A DNA stretch of 64,000 nucleotides from assembly GCA_947476485.1 (NCBI GenBank), contig CANJQU010000010.1:1-64000 (forward strand), given 5' to 3'. Under the pieces are notes generated by a model, which saw only the letters and a program-made list of their open reading frames with translations, did no database searches and was not told the origin of the DNA. Positions 17,999-27,895 of the stretch are shown piece by piece; the first letter of the stretch is position 1, and each line of letters opens with the position of its first letter. The DNA comes from Chitinophagaceae bacterium (GTDB lineage: Bacteria > Bacteroidota > Bacteroidia > Chitinophagales > Chitinophagaceae). The position numbers were made by a program, and so were the translations under genes.

Positions 17999-19234
17999 CT
18001 ACTGAATATAGCAAATGTAGTTTTTATGTACGGCTCTGGCAAGTGTTTGGTTAACTAACGAATCATCTATTTCCGTAATGTTTTTAACCTCACCGCTCTT
18101 TGTTTCGATTTTGATCAGCTCATCGTTGATATTATAAGTACTGTTGGAAGTAACGCCGGCAAATGCAAAATATTGCAAATCATCTTCATTTAAATTCAAC
18201 TCAGCCTTTATTTTTTTCTTCTTATCCTCCAAAATACTTGCCAAAGATTGAGAACTCAGCGAAACTTTGTACAATTTCCTCAATATTAGCATTTTGCATA
18301 GGGTAGAAAGCACTTTATCGCCATGCGTTTGCCACACTTTTATGGAAACCATTATATCACTATCGTCCAATTGCAGGAAATTATCAAGGTGCGCCGGGTC
18401 ATTGACAAAATCTTCTTCCGTTAGATTTTTATAAAGGAAATAGTTTAACGCCGGTGTTGAAAATAATTTTTGCCCCCTTTGCGCCAGTTCCTTCGCCCTT
18501 TTCAAAATATTTATCAGGAGCATCTCGGCACCCAGGACGGTCTTGTGCAAGTAGACCTGCCAGTACATAAGCCTGCGGGCAATAATAAATTTCTCTACGG
18601 AATACACTCCTTTCTCTTCCACCATCAGCTCATTGTCGCGCACGGTGAGCATTTGCAAAATACGATCGTAACCGATAACGCCCTCAGAAACGCCGGTATA
18701 GAAACTGTCGCGGTTCAGGTAGTCCATACGATCCACATCGAGCTGGCTGGATACCAGTTGATGCAGGTAGTACTTGCTGCCCCCACCCGAGCCTATGGCG
18801 CCTGTATGATCGAAAACATCTATCGCTTTCTGCAACAATCCGCCAAACTCAGCATTCATGCGGTGCATGATCAGCCGGGAAAGTGTTTCGTGATGCACTT
18901 CAACAAGCGTATTCTCGAGGGAATGCGAAAAAGGAGCATGACCAATATCGTGCAGCAATGCAGCCAGCCGGGCCGCTACACATTCGTCTTTATCAGGGGT
19001 AATATCTTTTGCTTTCAGCTCATCGAGCGCCTTGCCCATAAGGTGGCATGCACCCAGTGAATGCGCCAGGCGGGTATGCACCGCTCCCGGATATACCAGG
19101 TGCGCCAGACCCATCTGTTTTATTCCGCGCAGCCGCTGGAACATAGGATGGTCAATAACACGTATCAGTTCCGGCTCGGGAAAACGGATAAACCCGTAAA
19201 CCGGATCATTTATGATCTTTACTTTAATGCTCAT
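17999..19234 (-). CDS. HD-domain phosphohydrolase (dGTPase-like)
   Basis: The 411-residue cytoplasmic metal-dependent hydrolase has a family-typical N-terminus (KIINDPVYGFIRFP), then FQRLRGIKQMGLAHLVYPGAVHTRLAHSLG and the HD pair in LLHDIGHAPFSHSLE (about 93-107). A further conserved region is QLDVDRMDYLNRDSFYTGV. These are the marks of the HD group related to dNTP triphosphohydrolases and SAMHD1; the actual substrate is unproven. It lies 21 bases after the PBP gene on the same strand, inside the envelope gene run. Confidence 0.85.
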   Translation of the reverse strand: MSIKVKIINDPVYGFIRFPEPELIRVIDHPMFQRLRGIKQMGLAHLVYPGAVHTRLAHSLGACHLMGKALDELKAKDITPDKDECVAARLAALLHDIGHAPFSHSLENTLVEVHHETLSRLIMHRMNAEFGGLLQKAIDVFDHTGAIGSGGGSKYYLHQLVSSQLDVDRMDYLNRDSFYTGVSEGVIGYDRILQMLTVRDNELMVEEKGVYSVEKFIIARRLMYWQVYLHKTVLGAEMLLINILKRAKELAQRGQKLFSTPALNYFLYKNLTEEDFVNDPAHLDNFLQLDDSDIMVSIKVWQTHGDKVLSTLCKMLILRKLYKVSLSSQSLASILEDKKKKIKAELNLNEDDLQYFAFAGVTSNSTYNINDELIKIETKSGEVKNITEIDDSLVNQTLARAVHKNYICYIQ

Positions 19235-19255
19235 TTAAAACTGTCTTTGTCTTCA

Positions 19256-21496
19256 TTACTGCTCTAATGGAGCAGTCTCGGATATGCTATCTTTCACGGG
19301 AAGTGTGCCGAAGTTATCTGTGCTATCGCAATCGTCAAAATTGGCTGGCTGTTTGAAAACCTTGTTGGCGTCTATACCCAGCTTCTTATCTGCGAATACG
19401 CGCTTCATAAAGAAAGCCCATATAGGCAATGCCGAAGATGCGCCCTGCCCCATCTGCTCTGTGCGGAACCTGAACTCGCGGTCGTCGCAGCCAACCCACA
19501 CACCGGCGAGCAACTGCGGACAATAGCCGATGAACCATGCATCGGCCTGGTTACTGGTAGTACCCGTTTTGCCAGCCACATCATTTCGTATGTCATACCT
19601 GAACCTGAGACGTGCGCCTGTGCCCGAGTTTACTACACCACGCATCATTTTCACCATTTTGAATGCCGTATTCGGATTGATGACTTCTTTCTGAGATGCG
19701 GCAAAGGTTTTGATCAGCATCCCGTTCTTATCTTCTATTTTACTGATAAAGAATGGCTGGGTATTCATTCCTCCGCCGGGGAACATAGTATAGGCCCCGA
19801 TCATCTCAAAAAGTGAAATGTCTGAAACACCAAGTGCAACAGACGGAACAGGATCAATGCGGCTTGAGATGTTGCATTTGTGCACAAAATCTACAAAGGG
19901 ATCGATGCCCACCTGGCTAAGTACATACAGCGCCGCATTATTAATTGATTTTGCCAGGGCCACTTTCATAGTCACCTGCGGGTCGTAGGTAGCTTCTTTA
20001 TCCGCATTATAGTTTGCCTTGGTAGGGAAATTCACGGGCAGTGTGGATACTTCACCACAGGGAGAAAAACCGTTGTCTATTGCAAAAGAATACAGCAGCG
20101 GCTTTATCGTAGAGCCCACCTGCCGCTTGGTATTGATATTTACGTGGTCATACTGGAAAAAATTATGGTCTACCCCACCTACCCATGCCTTCACCTCACC
20201 CGTGAACGGGTCCATAGCAATAAACCCGGCCTGCAAAATGGTTTTCATGTACTTAATAGAATCGATGGGGCTCATTGTGGTATCCTTATAATGTCCTTTT
20301 GTCCAGGCAAACACCCTCATCTTTATTGGCTTTTTCATCTCAGCCATAGCCCTTGCCTCATTCATGTCCTGGTTCTTATACATCTGGTACCGGTCGCATG
20401 ATTTAATGTTCGTATTCAGAATGGTCTGGATACCTGGTTTACTCCAGACGCTGCCATCCTTATACGCCGCCTGGTTCACAAATGCGTTTTGCCAGTTGGA
20501 AAGGTGCTCCTGTACCGCTTCCTCGGCATAGCGCTGCATACGGATATCTATGGTCGTCCATATTTTAAGCCCATCCTTGTAAATATCATAGAGTGTCCCG
20601 TCCGGCTTTTTCAGGTCCTTGCATACCTGCTTCACCTGCTGCTCCACTATCTGCCTGAAATAGGGCGCCACACCATCATGATAATCGATCCTATGGTAAT
20701 CAAGCGGTGTATCCTTTAGTTTCAACGTATCATACGCCTCCTGTTTCAGGAAATTCGCCTTGCACATCTGTTCCATCACGACATTCCGCCTTTCTTTAGA
20801 CCGCTTAGGATTGCGCAACGGGCTATAAATTGTGTTTCCCTTAAGTATGCCCACCAGTGTTGCGGCCTCGTCTACAGACACCTTGTCGGGCGTTTTGTAA
20901 TAGAACGTCATTGAGGCGTTACGTATGCCGTAGACATTGTTACCAAACGGCACCGTATTCAGATACATGGTTATGATCTCATTCTTGGTCAGGTTACGCT
21001 CCAGTTTCACCGCCAGTACCCACTCCTTCAACTTCATAATGGGCAACATCAGCATGCTGTGGCTGGTACGCGGGAAAAGGTTCTTGGCCAATTGCTGCGA
21101 GATCGTGCTGCCACCACCCTTATGCCCCAGTTTGAATATCACTCTCAATGTAGCTATAGGATCGATACCCGCATGCTCGTAAAAACGGGCATCCTCCGTT
21201 GCTATCAACGCATTGATGACGTTTGGGGAAATCTCCGAAAACTTGCTGTTAGACCGGTCCAGCACATAATAGCGGCCCAGCAGCGTGCCGTCGGACGCGT
21301 AAACATCGGATGATATAGCGCTCTGTGGGTTTTCGAGCTCAGCAAGAGAAGGCATATAGCCCACCATGCCATTCTCAATAAGGATGACCAGGATTATAAA
21401 AAAAACGAACATAGCAATGAACGAAATCCATAGCGTACGGACAGCACGCTTCACCCGCCTTTTTGTTCCCCCTGGTTTTTCAACTTCTTTTTCCAT
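19256..21496 (-). CDS. Class A penicillin-binding protein (PBP1A-like transglycosylase/transpeptidase)
   Basis: The 746-residue inner-membrane protein polymerises and crosslinks peptidoglycan. It has a basic cytoplasmic N-terminus, a transmembrane helix (about 22-42), and a GT51 domain with EDARFYEHAG (catalytic Glu101) and GGGSTISQQLAKNLF (127-141). The transpeptidase domain shows STIK (serine near 460), the SxN motif in KSINNA (near 515) and KTGT (near 640). It lies between the transglutaminase and HD genes with gaps of 48 and 21 bases, so a shared envelope transcript is likely. Confidence 0.95.
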   Translation of the reverse strand: MEKEVEKPGGTKRRVKRAVRTLWISFIAMFVFFIILVILIENGMVGYMPSLAELENPQSAISSDVYASDGTLLGRYYVLDRSNSKFSEISPNVINALIATEDARFYEHAGIDPIATLRVIFKLGHKGGGSTISQQLAKNLFPRTSHSMLMLPIMKLKEWVLAVKLERNLTKNEIITMYLNTVPFGNNVYGIRNASMTFYYKTPDKVSVDEAATLVGILKGNTIYSPLRNPKRSKERRNVVMEQMCKANFLKQEAYDTLKLKDTPLDYHRIDYHDGVAPYFRQIVEQQVKQVCKDLKKPDGTLYDIYKDGLKIWTTIDIRMQRYAEEAVQEHLSNWQNAFVNQAAYKDGSVWSKPGIQTILNTNIKSCDRYQMYKNQDMNEARAMAEMKKPIKMRVFAWTKGHYKDTTMSPIDSIKYMKTILQAGFIAMDPFTGEVKAWVGGVDHNFFQYDHVNINTKRQVGSTIKPLLYSFAIDNGFSPCGEVSTLPVNFPTKANYNADKEATYDPQVTMKVALAKSINNAALYVLSQVGIDPFVDFVHKCNISSRIDPVPSVALGVSDISLFEMIGAYTMFPGGGMNTQPFFISKIEDKNGMLIKTFAASQKEVINPNTAFKMVKMMRGVVNSGTGARLRFRYDIRNDVAGKTGTTSNQADAWFIGYCPQLLAGVWVGCDDREFRFRTEQMGQGASSALPIWAFFMKRVFADKKLGIDANKVFKQPANFDDCDSTDNFGTLPVKDSISETAPLEQ

Positions 21497-21544
21497 TCGG
21501 TCTAACGTATATATTCAGAAATGTCATTAGTGATCGCTCCAAAA

Positions 21545-24166
21545 TTAAACTTCTTTTTCATCTTCTTCAGGTATCATAAAAAACGATAAGCTACGGAGCG
21601 GGTTTAAAAAAGCTGAAAATCTTTTACCTGACGATATTTTACTGCGCACCTGTGTTATAAACGGCGCCAGGAAACCTGCCACGTACTTTTGTTCATTGGC
21701 GGTCAGCTCCTGCTTCGCATACTTCTTTTTCAGGTAAATATTCATGAATTGCGTAAACGAGGTCCCATAGGCCGGGTCTACCACATTTCGCGCGTACTGC
21801 ATTGGTGTAAGCCATCTTCTGAACACGCCGCACTGGTGGAGGTAGAAGGTAGCAGCACGATATGCCCAGTAGGCCATATTACCATCATTCTTAGCATTGT
21901 TATACCTGAAACGGAATATGCCAAATATCATACGGGGCAGCGACAGGAATAACAGGAGCAACGCACCCAGAACAGCCGCCGCCAGCAGCGCGATATCTTT
22001 CCATGAGGTCGTCTTTACCTGGGCTATTATCTGTGGTTTCTCCTTGGGCTTAACCACATCCTTTCGCTTCAGATACACTTCATCTATAGGAGCGGGAGCA
22101 GGAAGCCGCTTTACGAGTGCAGCCGCGCTCTCGTCCGGCAACTCCGCCATTTTCTTCATGGCCTCTGCATACGACACCGCGGTTCCCTCATCCCCTTTCT
22201 GCACAGACCGAAGTGGTGCAGCCGCACTGTCGCGGTATACCACCGCCACCTTCATGTCCATTTCAATGGTAGTGGGCTTAGTTAGCTTGTATTCCTTATC
22301 GTGAAACACAAACTGCCGCACAGACATTTGCATGATCTTTTTCAGCGTGTCTATATTTTCAACAATACCTTCTGCCGCCAGCCACGCCTTAGGAGGTTGC
22401 ATGGGAGGCGTGCCGTCAGGCTGCGGTGTGGGACGGTTCTCATTATCATTCCCTACGGTAGTGTCAAAGTCGAGCCAGCCATAACCCGGGAAGTAGACCT
22501 GCACCCAAGCATGTGCCTGGTTGGCGTAGTACCAGTACCACCCCTTATTCTTATCACTGCGATCTTCTGTAAGGAAACCGACAGCAATTCGGGACGGAAT
22601 GCCCAGCGAGCGAAGCATGAATAAAGTTGCGCCGGCATAATAAGCGCAATACCCCTTGTGATTCTCATTCAGAAAATAGATGAGCTTTGAAGCATTGGGA
22701 AGATCAGGGATACCGGGGTTGTCTGTGTATGAATACAATCTGTCTCCATTCTCGTCTTTGGAGTAGAAGTAATTTCGAATGGCAAGCACTTTATCTACCG
22801 GTGTGTGTGCTGTATCCGTTATTTTGTGCGCAAGATCACCTATCGTTTTGAACTTATCGCCCGCCGGCATATAGGTGTAGTACTTCATAAACCCGGCGTT
22901 GACGCTGTCATAACCGAGTACCTTCCTCAACACCTGGAAGCGCATTTCCTGGAATGCCTTTATCTCCGGGTTTTGTACATTGTAAATGAAGTAGGCGCTA
23001 TTAAGTGCAGACACATAGCTCTTGGCCCTGAAAGCGAATTTGAACTCTTCCCTGAAATCCTTCTCTATGGTTATGGGCTGTACAAAGTAACCCACATTAG
23101 GCGCAAGGTAGGTGGACGGTGAGAGCATTTTGCTGTAGACCTGTATCTCCACGGTCTCCCGTAATTTGGAGCCGAGGCTGTTCTTAATGACCGAGGAATC
23201 TGAAACAGTGGAGAACAGCGGTATTTTTGAAGGGTCGGGCTGAAAAAGGTCGTTGAATGGAATGGTAGAATCCCGCTCAAATGTCTCGGTGAGTGTATCG
23301 AATTTAGTGAAGTAAAAAGCCGTCAGATACAATGGGTTTGGTATCTGGGTATTGGGGAAAAAATTATCGATGTGCGCGCAAAAAAGCAATTGCTTGCTGC
23401 GGCTGAGCGAACTGCTGAGCCGGGTGTAATCGTTGAGGTCGAAAGTACTGTCAGGCCGCTGCTTCAGCATAGCATTCTGACCGGCCTTGCCGCCACCTCC
23501 ATAGTTTGCCACAGTCTCTTTTATCTCGCGCCGCATCTTGTAGATGACACCGATTGCCAGTAGTATGGCCAATATGCTGAACAGGAACAAACGAAGTGAC
23601 AGGAACCACCAGAATTTCTGAGACTTGTCTTTATAGTTATATATCTGCTCTGCTGTAAAAATAACATATACCGAATAGAGCAAGGCCGGAGTAAACGCAC
23701 GCAAAAGGCCGTAGACCGTATCTGAATTGGCCTTGGCGATAAGGGCTATACATCCGCTCAGCAAGCACGCAGCTACACCAACAGACCAATAGCGCCAGCG
23801 CACAAATCCCCAGCCTATGAGCCAGCCGGTAACGAAAAGGATAGCAAACGCCTGGAAACGCCGCGCAATAAAAAACGCATCGAATTCACTGCTGCTGTAT
23901 TTGTCAAGCCCCTTGTAAATGGTGTAAAGTGCGAGAATAAGCACTATATAAGTAGGCAGAAAACGGATACGTAACGAATAAAGGACAGCGGCAATTCCCA
24001 TGCCTGCGGCGAAATAAGCCGTCTGCTGAAGCGCCTGGTTCTGCAGGATAGAATAGTACTGGTTTACGTTCTGCAACAGGAAATAGCTCACCGCTGCCGT
24101 AGGCAGGATGAGAAAGATCAGTTTAGCCAATAATTCATTTACAGGCGCTGCGCGTTGTATTTTCAT
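21545..24166 (-). CDS. Membrane transglutaminase-domain protein (TgpA-like)
   Basis: About 873 residues, counted from ATG 24166 rather than the TTG three codons earlier. An N-terminal membrane region (about 6-7 helices, residues 15-215) precedes a large extracytoplasmic part containing a transglutaminase/protease-like core. GYCAYYAGATLFMLRSLGIPSR carries the catalytic cysteine (near 505), and HAWVQVYFPGYGWLDFDTT carries the His and Asp. A late transmembrane helix (ALLAAAVLGALLLLFLSL) and a C-terminal cytoplasmic domain resembling DUF4129 follow. The cellular role of this architecture is unsettled. The repeat at 24167-24193 abuts its start codon. Confidence 0.85.
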   Translation of the reverse strand: MKIQRAAPVNELLAKLIFLILPTAAVSYFLLQNVNQYYSILQNQALQQTAYFAAGMGIAAVLYSLRIRFLPTYIVLILALYTIYKGLDKYSSSEFDAFFIARRFQAFAILFVTGWLIGWGFVRWRYWSVGVAACLLSGCIALIAKANSDTVYGLLRAFTPALLYSVYVIFTAEQIYNYKDKSQKFWWFLSLRLFLFSILAILLAIGVIYKMRREIKETVANYGGGGKAGQNAMLKQRPDSTFDLNDYTRLSSSLSRSKQLLFCAHIDNFFPNTQIPNPLYLTAFYFTKFDTLTETFERDSTIPFNDLFQPDPSKIPLFSTVSDSSVIKNSLGSKLRETVEIQVYSKMLSPSTYLAPNVGYFVQPITIEKDFREEFKFAFRAKSYVSALNSAYFIYNVQNPEIKAFQEMRFQVLRKVLGYDSVNAGFMKYYTYMPAGDKFKTIGDLAHKITDTAHTPVDKVLAIRNYFYSKDENGDRLYSYTDNPGIPDLPNASKLIYFLNENHKGYCAYYAGATLFMLRSLGIPSRIAVGFLTEDRSDKNKGWYWYYANQAHAWVQVYFPGYGWLDFDTTVGNDNENRPTPQPDGTPPMQPPKAWLAAEGIVENIDTLKKIMQMSVRQFVFHDKEYKLTKPTTIEMDMKVAVVYRDSAAAPLRSVQKGDEGTAVSYAEAMKKMAELPDESAAALVKRLPAPAPIDEVYLKRKDVVKPKEKPQIIAQVKTTSWKDIALLAAAVLGALLLLFLSLPRMIFGIFRFRYNNAKNDGNMAYWAYRAATFYLHQCGVFRRWLTPMQYARNVVDPAYGTSFTQFMNIYLKKKYAKQELTANEQKYVAGFLAPFITQVRSKISSGKRFSAFLNPLRSLSFFMIPEEDEKEV

Positions 24167-24193
24167 AAACCCCAAACCCCTAAAGGGGCTTTT
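24167..24193. repeat. Dispersed palindromic repeat, family A copy 1
   Basis: The element starts AAACCCCAAACCCC and ends AAAGGGGCTT, with the CCCC and GGGG blocks pairing around TAAA. A 25-base identical copy is at 53595-53619 and a diverged inverted copy at 53761-53788. Here it touches the transglutaminase ATG, so it would form the 5' leader of that mRNA. The rest of the 24194-24362 gap shows nothing I can name. Confidence 0.85.
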
Positions 24194-24362
24194 CCAAATA
24201 ATCTAATAGGAAAGTATAAATATAGGAGAAATATAGAGGGTAGATTGTTAAAAATTTCCGTGCCGGAAAACCTGCTGACCCAATTGTCAAAAAAAACATA
24301 ACCCCTGCGTGGCAAGGGCTACGAAAACGCTAATTACAATAATACGTATGACTTACGACCAA

Positions 24363-27071
24363 CTACCGTATCAGTGTCACATTCCCTTTAAAGACCCGGT
24401 TCTCTCCATCGGCCATGGCCACAATAAGCACGTATTGGTATACACCCAGGTCCTGAAGTACACCGCTGAATGAACCGTCCCAGCCCTTTGCTTTATCAAC
24501 GGTCGTGAATATCTGCTGGCCCCAACGGTTATAAACACTGAACTCAATAAGTTTCTGGTATTTCATACCTATCGGACGGAAGATGTCGTTAAGGCCATCT
24601 CCGTTCGGTGTAAAGGCGGAAGGGATAGTAACACTATCAAAGATCACATCGACAATGATCTGCGCCGTATCCCTGCACCCCGCGCTATCCATGGCATAAA
24701 CAGTATAAATAGTTTTCTGCAATGGACTGGCAATGGGGTTATTGATATTCCGGTTATCCAGCGTGCCGTCATTAGGCATCCACCAATAAAAGACCCCATT
24801 GTCCGCATTCAACTGCACACTGCCGCCATAGTTTATCGTCTGGGGCGGGGTAATGCCTGTAAGCTGGAAACCAACCGGGCCAAGCGTTACTGTGGTGATC
24901 GCACCACCTGCGCAGCCGGTAGTGTTATCCGTAACAATAACAGAATAAACACCCTGCACAGCAGCAGTTACATTGGTGATAGATGGATTTTCTACTGTAC
25001 TGGTAAAGCCCACAGGGCCGGACCACGCGTATTTATAAGTTGATGTGCCTGGCGCGGGGCACAGCAGGTCTACTAAAGAGTTACAAGCTTTCACATCCGA
25101 TGACGCCGTTACCATAAGCGGCGGATAGACATTAACATTGAATGTATCCGTGCGTGTGGCACATGCGTTCACTTCATGCACCCAATATATTCCGGGGGTG
25201 GTTGCCACCTCAGACAAACCGGTACTGCCCGTATTCCAGGTATAGGTGCCAAAGCCCGGATCAGCAATTAAAGTCACAGAACCGGCACCGCTGCAAATAG
25301 CCATATTCGTGGTGGTGGTGGAGTTGCCCGCAGGTGTGATCGTAACATTAAAGGTATCTATGACAACAGGTATAGCGCAGGTACTGGCGCAAACAACCCA
25401 ATAAGTACCCGTTGTATTTATATCACGCGTAACCAGGTTGGTGGCATTATCCCATGTGTAATTACCATAGCCTCCCGGTGCATTGAGTGTCACAATGCCT
25501 GACCCGCACAAGACCGTATCCTGGCGACGATAAGTCGTATCTGACGTACCTGCGATGTTTGCATACTTACCGATATAAAGGTATTCGCCACCGCCGCTGT
25601 CCGTAAGCACATCCGGCCCTATAGAAAAGCCGCTACCAAAATCTATGTAGTCGCTGCATATGTATACATTTCCATTAGGGTCAACCGCAATACCATTCTG
25701 ATCATCCCCCCCGGAACCTAAACCGGAATAACCAATAACACTTCCTGAAAGGGTATAACCGGCAACAAAGACCGGATCCCCGCCACCGGTGAGCGCAAGC
25801 GTATGCCCATCGACATCCGCCGGCTCCGAATAATTTCCGCTAACCCATACTTCACCACATGCTGCAAGGCCAATTGCGAAGCCCCATACACCCCGGGAGG
25901 GAGAACCTATTGTTTTGCTCCAGGTCACAACATTAGCAGGCGAATATTGTACCAGGTAAAGCGCGAGATTAGGCGCAGCTCCGGGATAGGTTCTGTTGAC
26001 CGTAGTTGAACCGAAGGTGATCGAAGCGTCACCAAAGGCGCCGGTCATGTAAACATTGCCTGCCGGATCGCTAACTACGCCCATGCCGTATGCACCGTTG
26101 CTGCCACCGGCGCCCTGCGCCCACAATGGCGTACCTGTTGGTGAGAACTCCGCAATATAAGCCAGCGGCGTGCCCCCGAAACTACCGACACCCCCATAAG
26201 GATTGGCGATCGTAGACGCCCCTACGGTCATAGAGGGTGACCAGAAAGGTCCAGTTACATATATATTACCGCCCGCGCCCAATGCCACTCCATATGCATA
26301 GTCATCAGAAACACCCCCTGCACTCTTAGCCCAGACCAGTGTGCCGGCCGGGGTATATTTCGCAACAAAAATATCGTGTGTGCTGCCGCTTGGATCGGTA
26401 TTGGTGAGCGTAACGCTCCCCATGGTGATACTGGGCTTCTGAAAGCTGGATGTGATGTATATATTGCCGGCGGCATCTGTGACCACCCCACCGGTACTTA
26501 ATATACATACTCCGCCCAGAAAAGAATGATAAGTATTTGTGGAATTGCCATCCGCTATTACCCAGAGCAAAGTACCTGTGGGACTGTACTTGGCAATGAA
26601 GTTCTGATTGCCGCCGGATGAACCATAGGCATTTGTGACAGTGGTACCGCCCAACGTAAGGGTAGGACTATCAAAGCCGCCGAATACGATAAGATTTCCG
26701 CTGGCATCGGTGGTGATATTATATAACCAGTCGTCGCTGTTCTGCGTACCATCTGCCCATAATACGGTACCGGTACTGCTGTATTTTACCCATACCGATT
26801 GTATGAACCCCAGGGCGCCTGCTGTGCCGGTAACCGACGAATTGGGCACGGTAATAGCGCCAAAAGAGCAGGGCGCGTGTTCGTAATTCACACCCGCGCC
26901 GTACACATTTCCCGAGCCATCTGTGGCCACTGCATATGCATCGACACCTGCGCCTGTATTTCCCCGCCCCCATACCCAACCGCTTGCCTGGGCATCAGCC
27001 GCCGGTATTAAACACTTTGCGGGCGGCAACAATAGGATCATCGAAAAGAAAACGATAAGGATTTGCTTCAT
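24363..27071 (-). CDS. Secreted SBBP/Ig-like protein with T9SS type-B (gliding-motility-associated) C-terminal domain
   Basis: About 902 residues, counted from ATG 27071 (MKQILIVFFS), which opens a signal peptide. An earlier in-frame start at 27101 adds ten polar residues. Residues to about 510 are beta-propeller-like repeats (G-N-V-Y-x-x-G units such as DGSGNVYGAGV and DPAGNVYMTGAF). Cys-containing Ig/PKD-like domains follow. The last 85 residues (PSAFTPNGDGLNDIFRP, YNRWGQQIF, GVYQYVLIV) are the CHU_C sorting domain, which directs type IX secretion. It is probably a surface or secreted adhesin-like cargo. No T9SS machinery is in the window. Confidence 0.88.
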   Translation of the reverse strand: MKQILIVFFSMILLLPPAKCLIPAADAQASGWVWGRGNTGAGVDAYAVATDGSGNVYGAGVNYEHAPCSFGAITVPNSSVTGTAGALGFIQSVWVKYSSTGTVLWADGTQNSDDWLYNITTDASGNLIVFGGFDSPTLTLGGTTVTNAYGSSGGNQNFIAKYSPTGTLLWVIADGNSTNTYHSFLGGVCILSTGGVVTDAAGNIYITSSFQKPSITMGSVTLTNTDPSGSTHDIFVAKYTPAGTLVWAKSAGGVSDDYAYGVALGAGGNIYVTGPFWSPSMTVGASTIANPYGGVGSFGGTPLAYIAEFSPTGTPLWAQGAGGSNGAYGMGVVSDPAGNVYMTGAFGDASITFGSTTVNRTYPGAAPNLALYLVQYSPANVVTWSKTIGSPSRGVWGFAIGLAACGEVWVSGNYSEPADVDGHTLALTGGGDPVFVAGYTLSGSVIGYSGLGSGGDDQNGIAVDPNGNVYICSDYIDFGSGFSIGPDVLTDSGGGEYLYIGKYANIAGTSDTTYRRQDTVLCGSGIVTLNAPGGYGNYTWDNATNLVTRDINTTGTYWVVCASTCAIPVVIDTFNVTITPAGNSTTTTNMAICSGAGSVTLIADPGFGTYTWNTGSTGLSEVATTPGIYWVHEVNACATRTDTFNVNVYPPLMVTASSDVKACNSLVDLLCPAPGTSTYKYAWSGPVGFTSTVENPSITNVTAAVQGVYSVIVTDNTTGCAGGAITTVTLGPVGFQLTGITPPQTINYGGSVQLNADNGVFYWWMPNDGTLDNRNINNPIASPLQKTIYTVYAMDSAGCRDTAQIIVDVIFDSVTIPSAFTPNGDGLNDIFRPIGMKYQKLIEFSVYNRWGQQIFTTVDKAKGWDGSFSGVLQDLGVYQYVLIVAMADGENRVFKGNVTLIR

Positions 27072-27306
27072 AACGGGTTTATTGTGTGTGGTTAAAGCCA
27101 AAAAACAATTCGCATCTGCATTGCAAATAGCAAAGGGAATGCATCGCTATAAATAAAGACGTTTTAAAACCATCAAACGTTTGGTTATATAAAATAATAA
27201 TTATTGCAGTGTACCTCTTATCAATTATCGCCTGACCTGCAGATAGCGGCCTTTGGGAATTCACTTATCTTCGGGGCATATGAATACTCTGTTTAGAATT
27301 CACTTC

Positions 27307-27858
27307 ATGAAGATGAGCACCATATTTTATGTACTGCTCGGTTTGATCGCACACACATCGCCTGCGCTGGCACAAAGCGCCAAGGAACCGTTCACGGAGC
27401 GAACTTTTACAAATAAAAAATTCGGCATTTCATTCAACTACAGTTCCAAATTCGAGGTTTCTGATATATCCTATGCAGACGATTTCAAAGTAGTGGCCAC
27501 CCTTGATGGCAATGAATTTACGTTCTCTGCGATCCCGCCTATGCCGGGATACACGTTCGCCGCATTCGCGAAGTATTTTTATGGAAAAACGCGGGCTGCT
27601 GACTCGATGAAGCCAAATTACCGCATCTCGAATCTGGCGACAACAGAAGAGTCCGGGCATAAGGTATACTACGCCAGCGAGTTTTATGATAAAGGCGGTG
27701 ATAAAATGGAGAATCACGTCATGATGCTCGATCTGCCGTTTGGCAATTCGATGGGCATTATGCTAAAGGCGCTAACGCCCTACGACCCTGAAAAAGAAAA
27801 AATGGTAATGCGGGAAATCCTGCGCCTGCTCAGTACTTTCAAGACCTCTCCCCGCTAA
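27307..27858 (+). CDS. Hypothetical exported protein
   Basis: From ATG 27307 the product is about 183 residues with a textbook signal peptide (hydrophobic core IFYVLLGLIAH, cleavage near ALAQS). In-frame starts at 27280 and 27253 would precede it. The mature part (FTNKKFGISFNYSSKFEV, then a Met/Pro-rich loop and a C-terminal helix) resembles small PsbP/DUF-type periplasmic domains, but no family is assigned. It converges on the aminotransferase gene and has no partner. Confidence 0.6.
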   Translation: MKMSTIFYVLLGLIAHTSPALAQSAKEPFTERTFTNKKFGISFNYSSKFEVSDISYADDFKVVATLDGNEFTFSAIPPMPGYTFAAFAKYFYGKTRAADSMKPNYRISNLATTEESGHKVYYASEFYDKGGDKMENHVMMLDLPFGNSMGIMLKALTPYDPEKEKMVMREILRLLSTFKTSPR

Positions 27859-27895
27859 CGCCGCTTTCACTGTGGTGAACTTTATGCTCCCGGCC

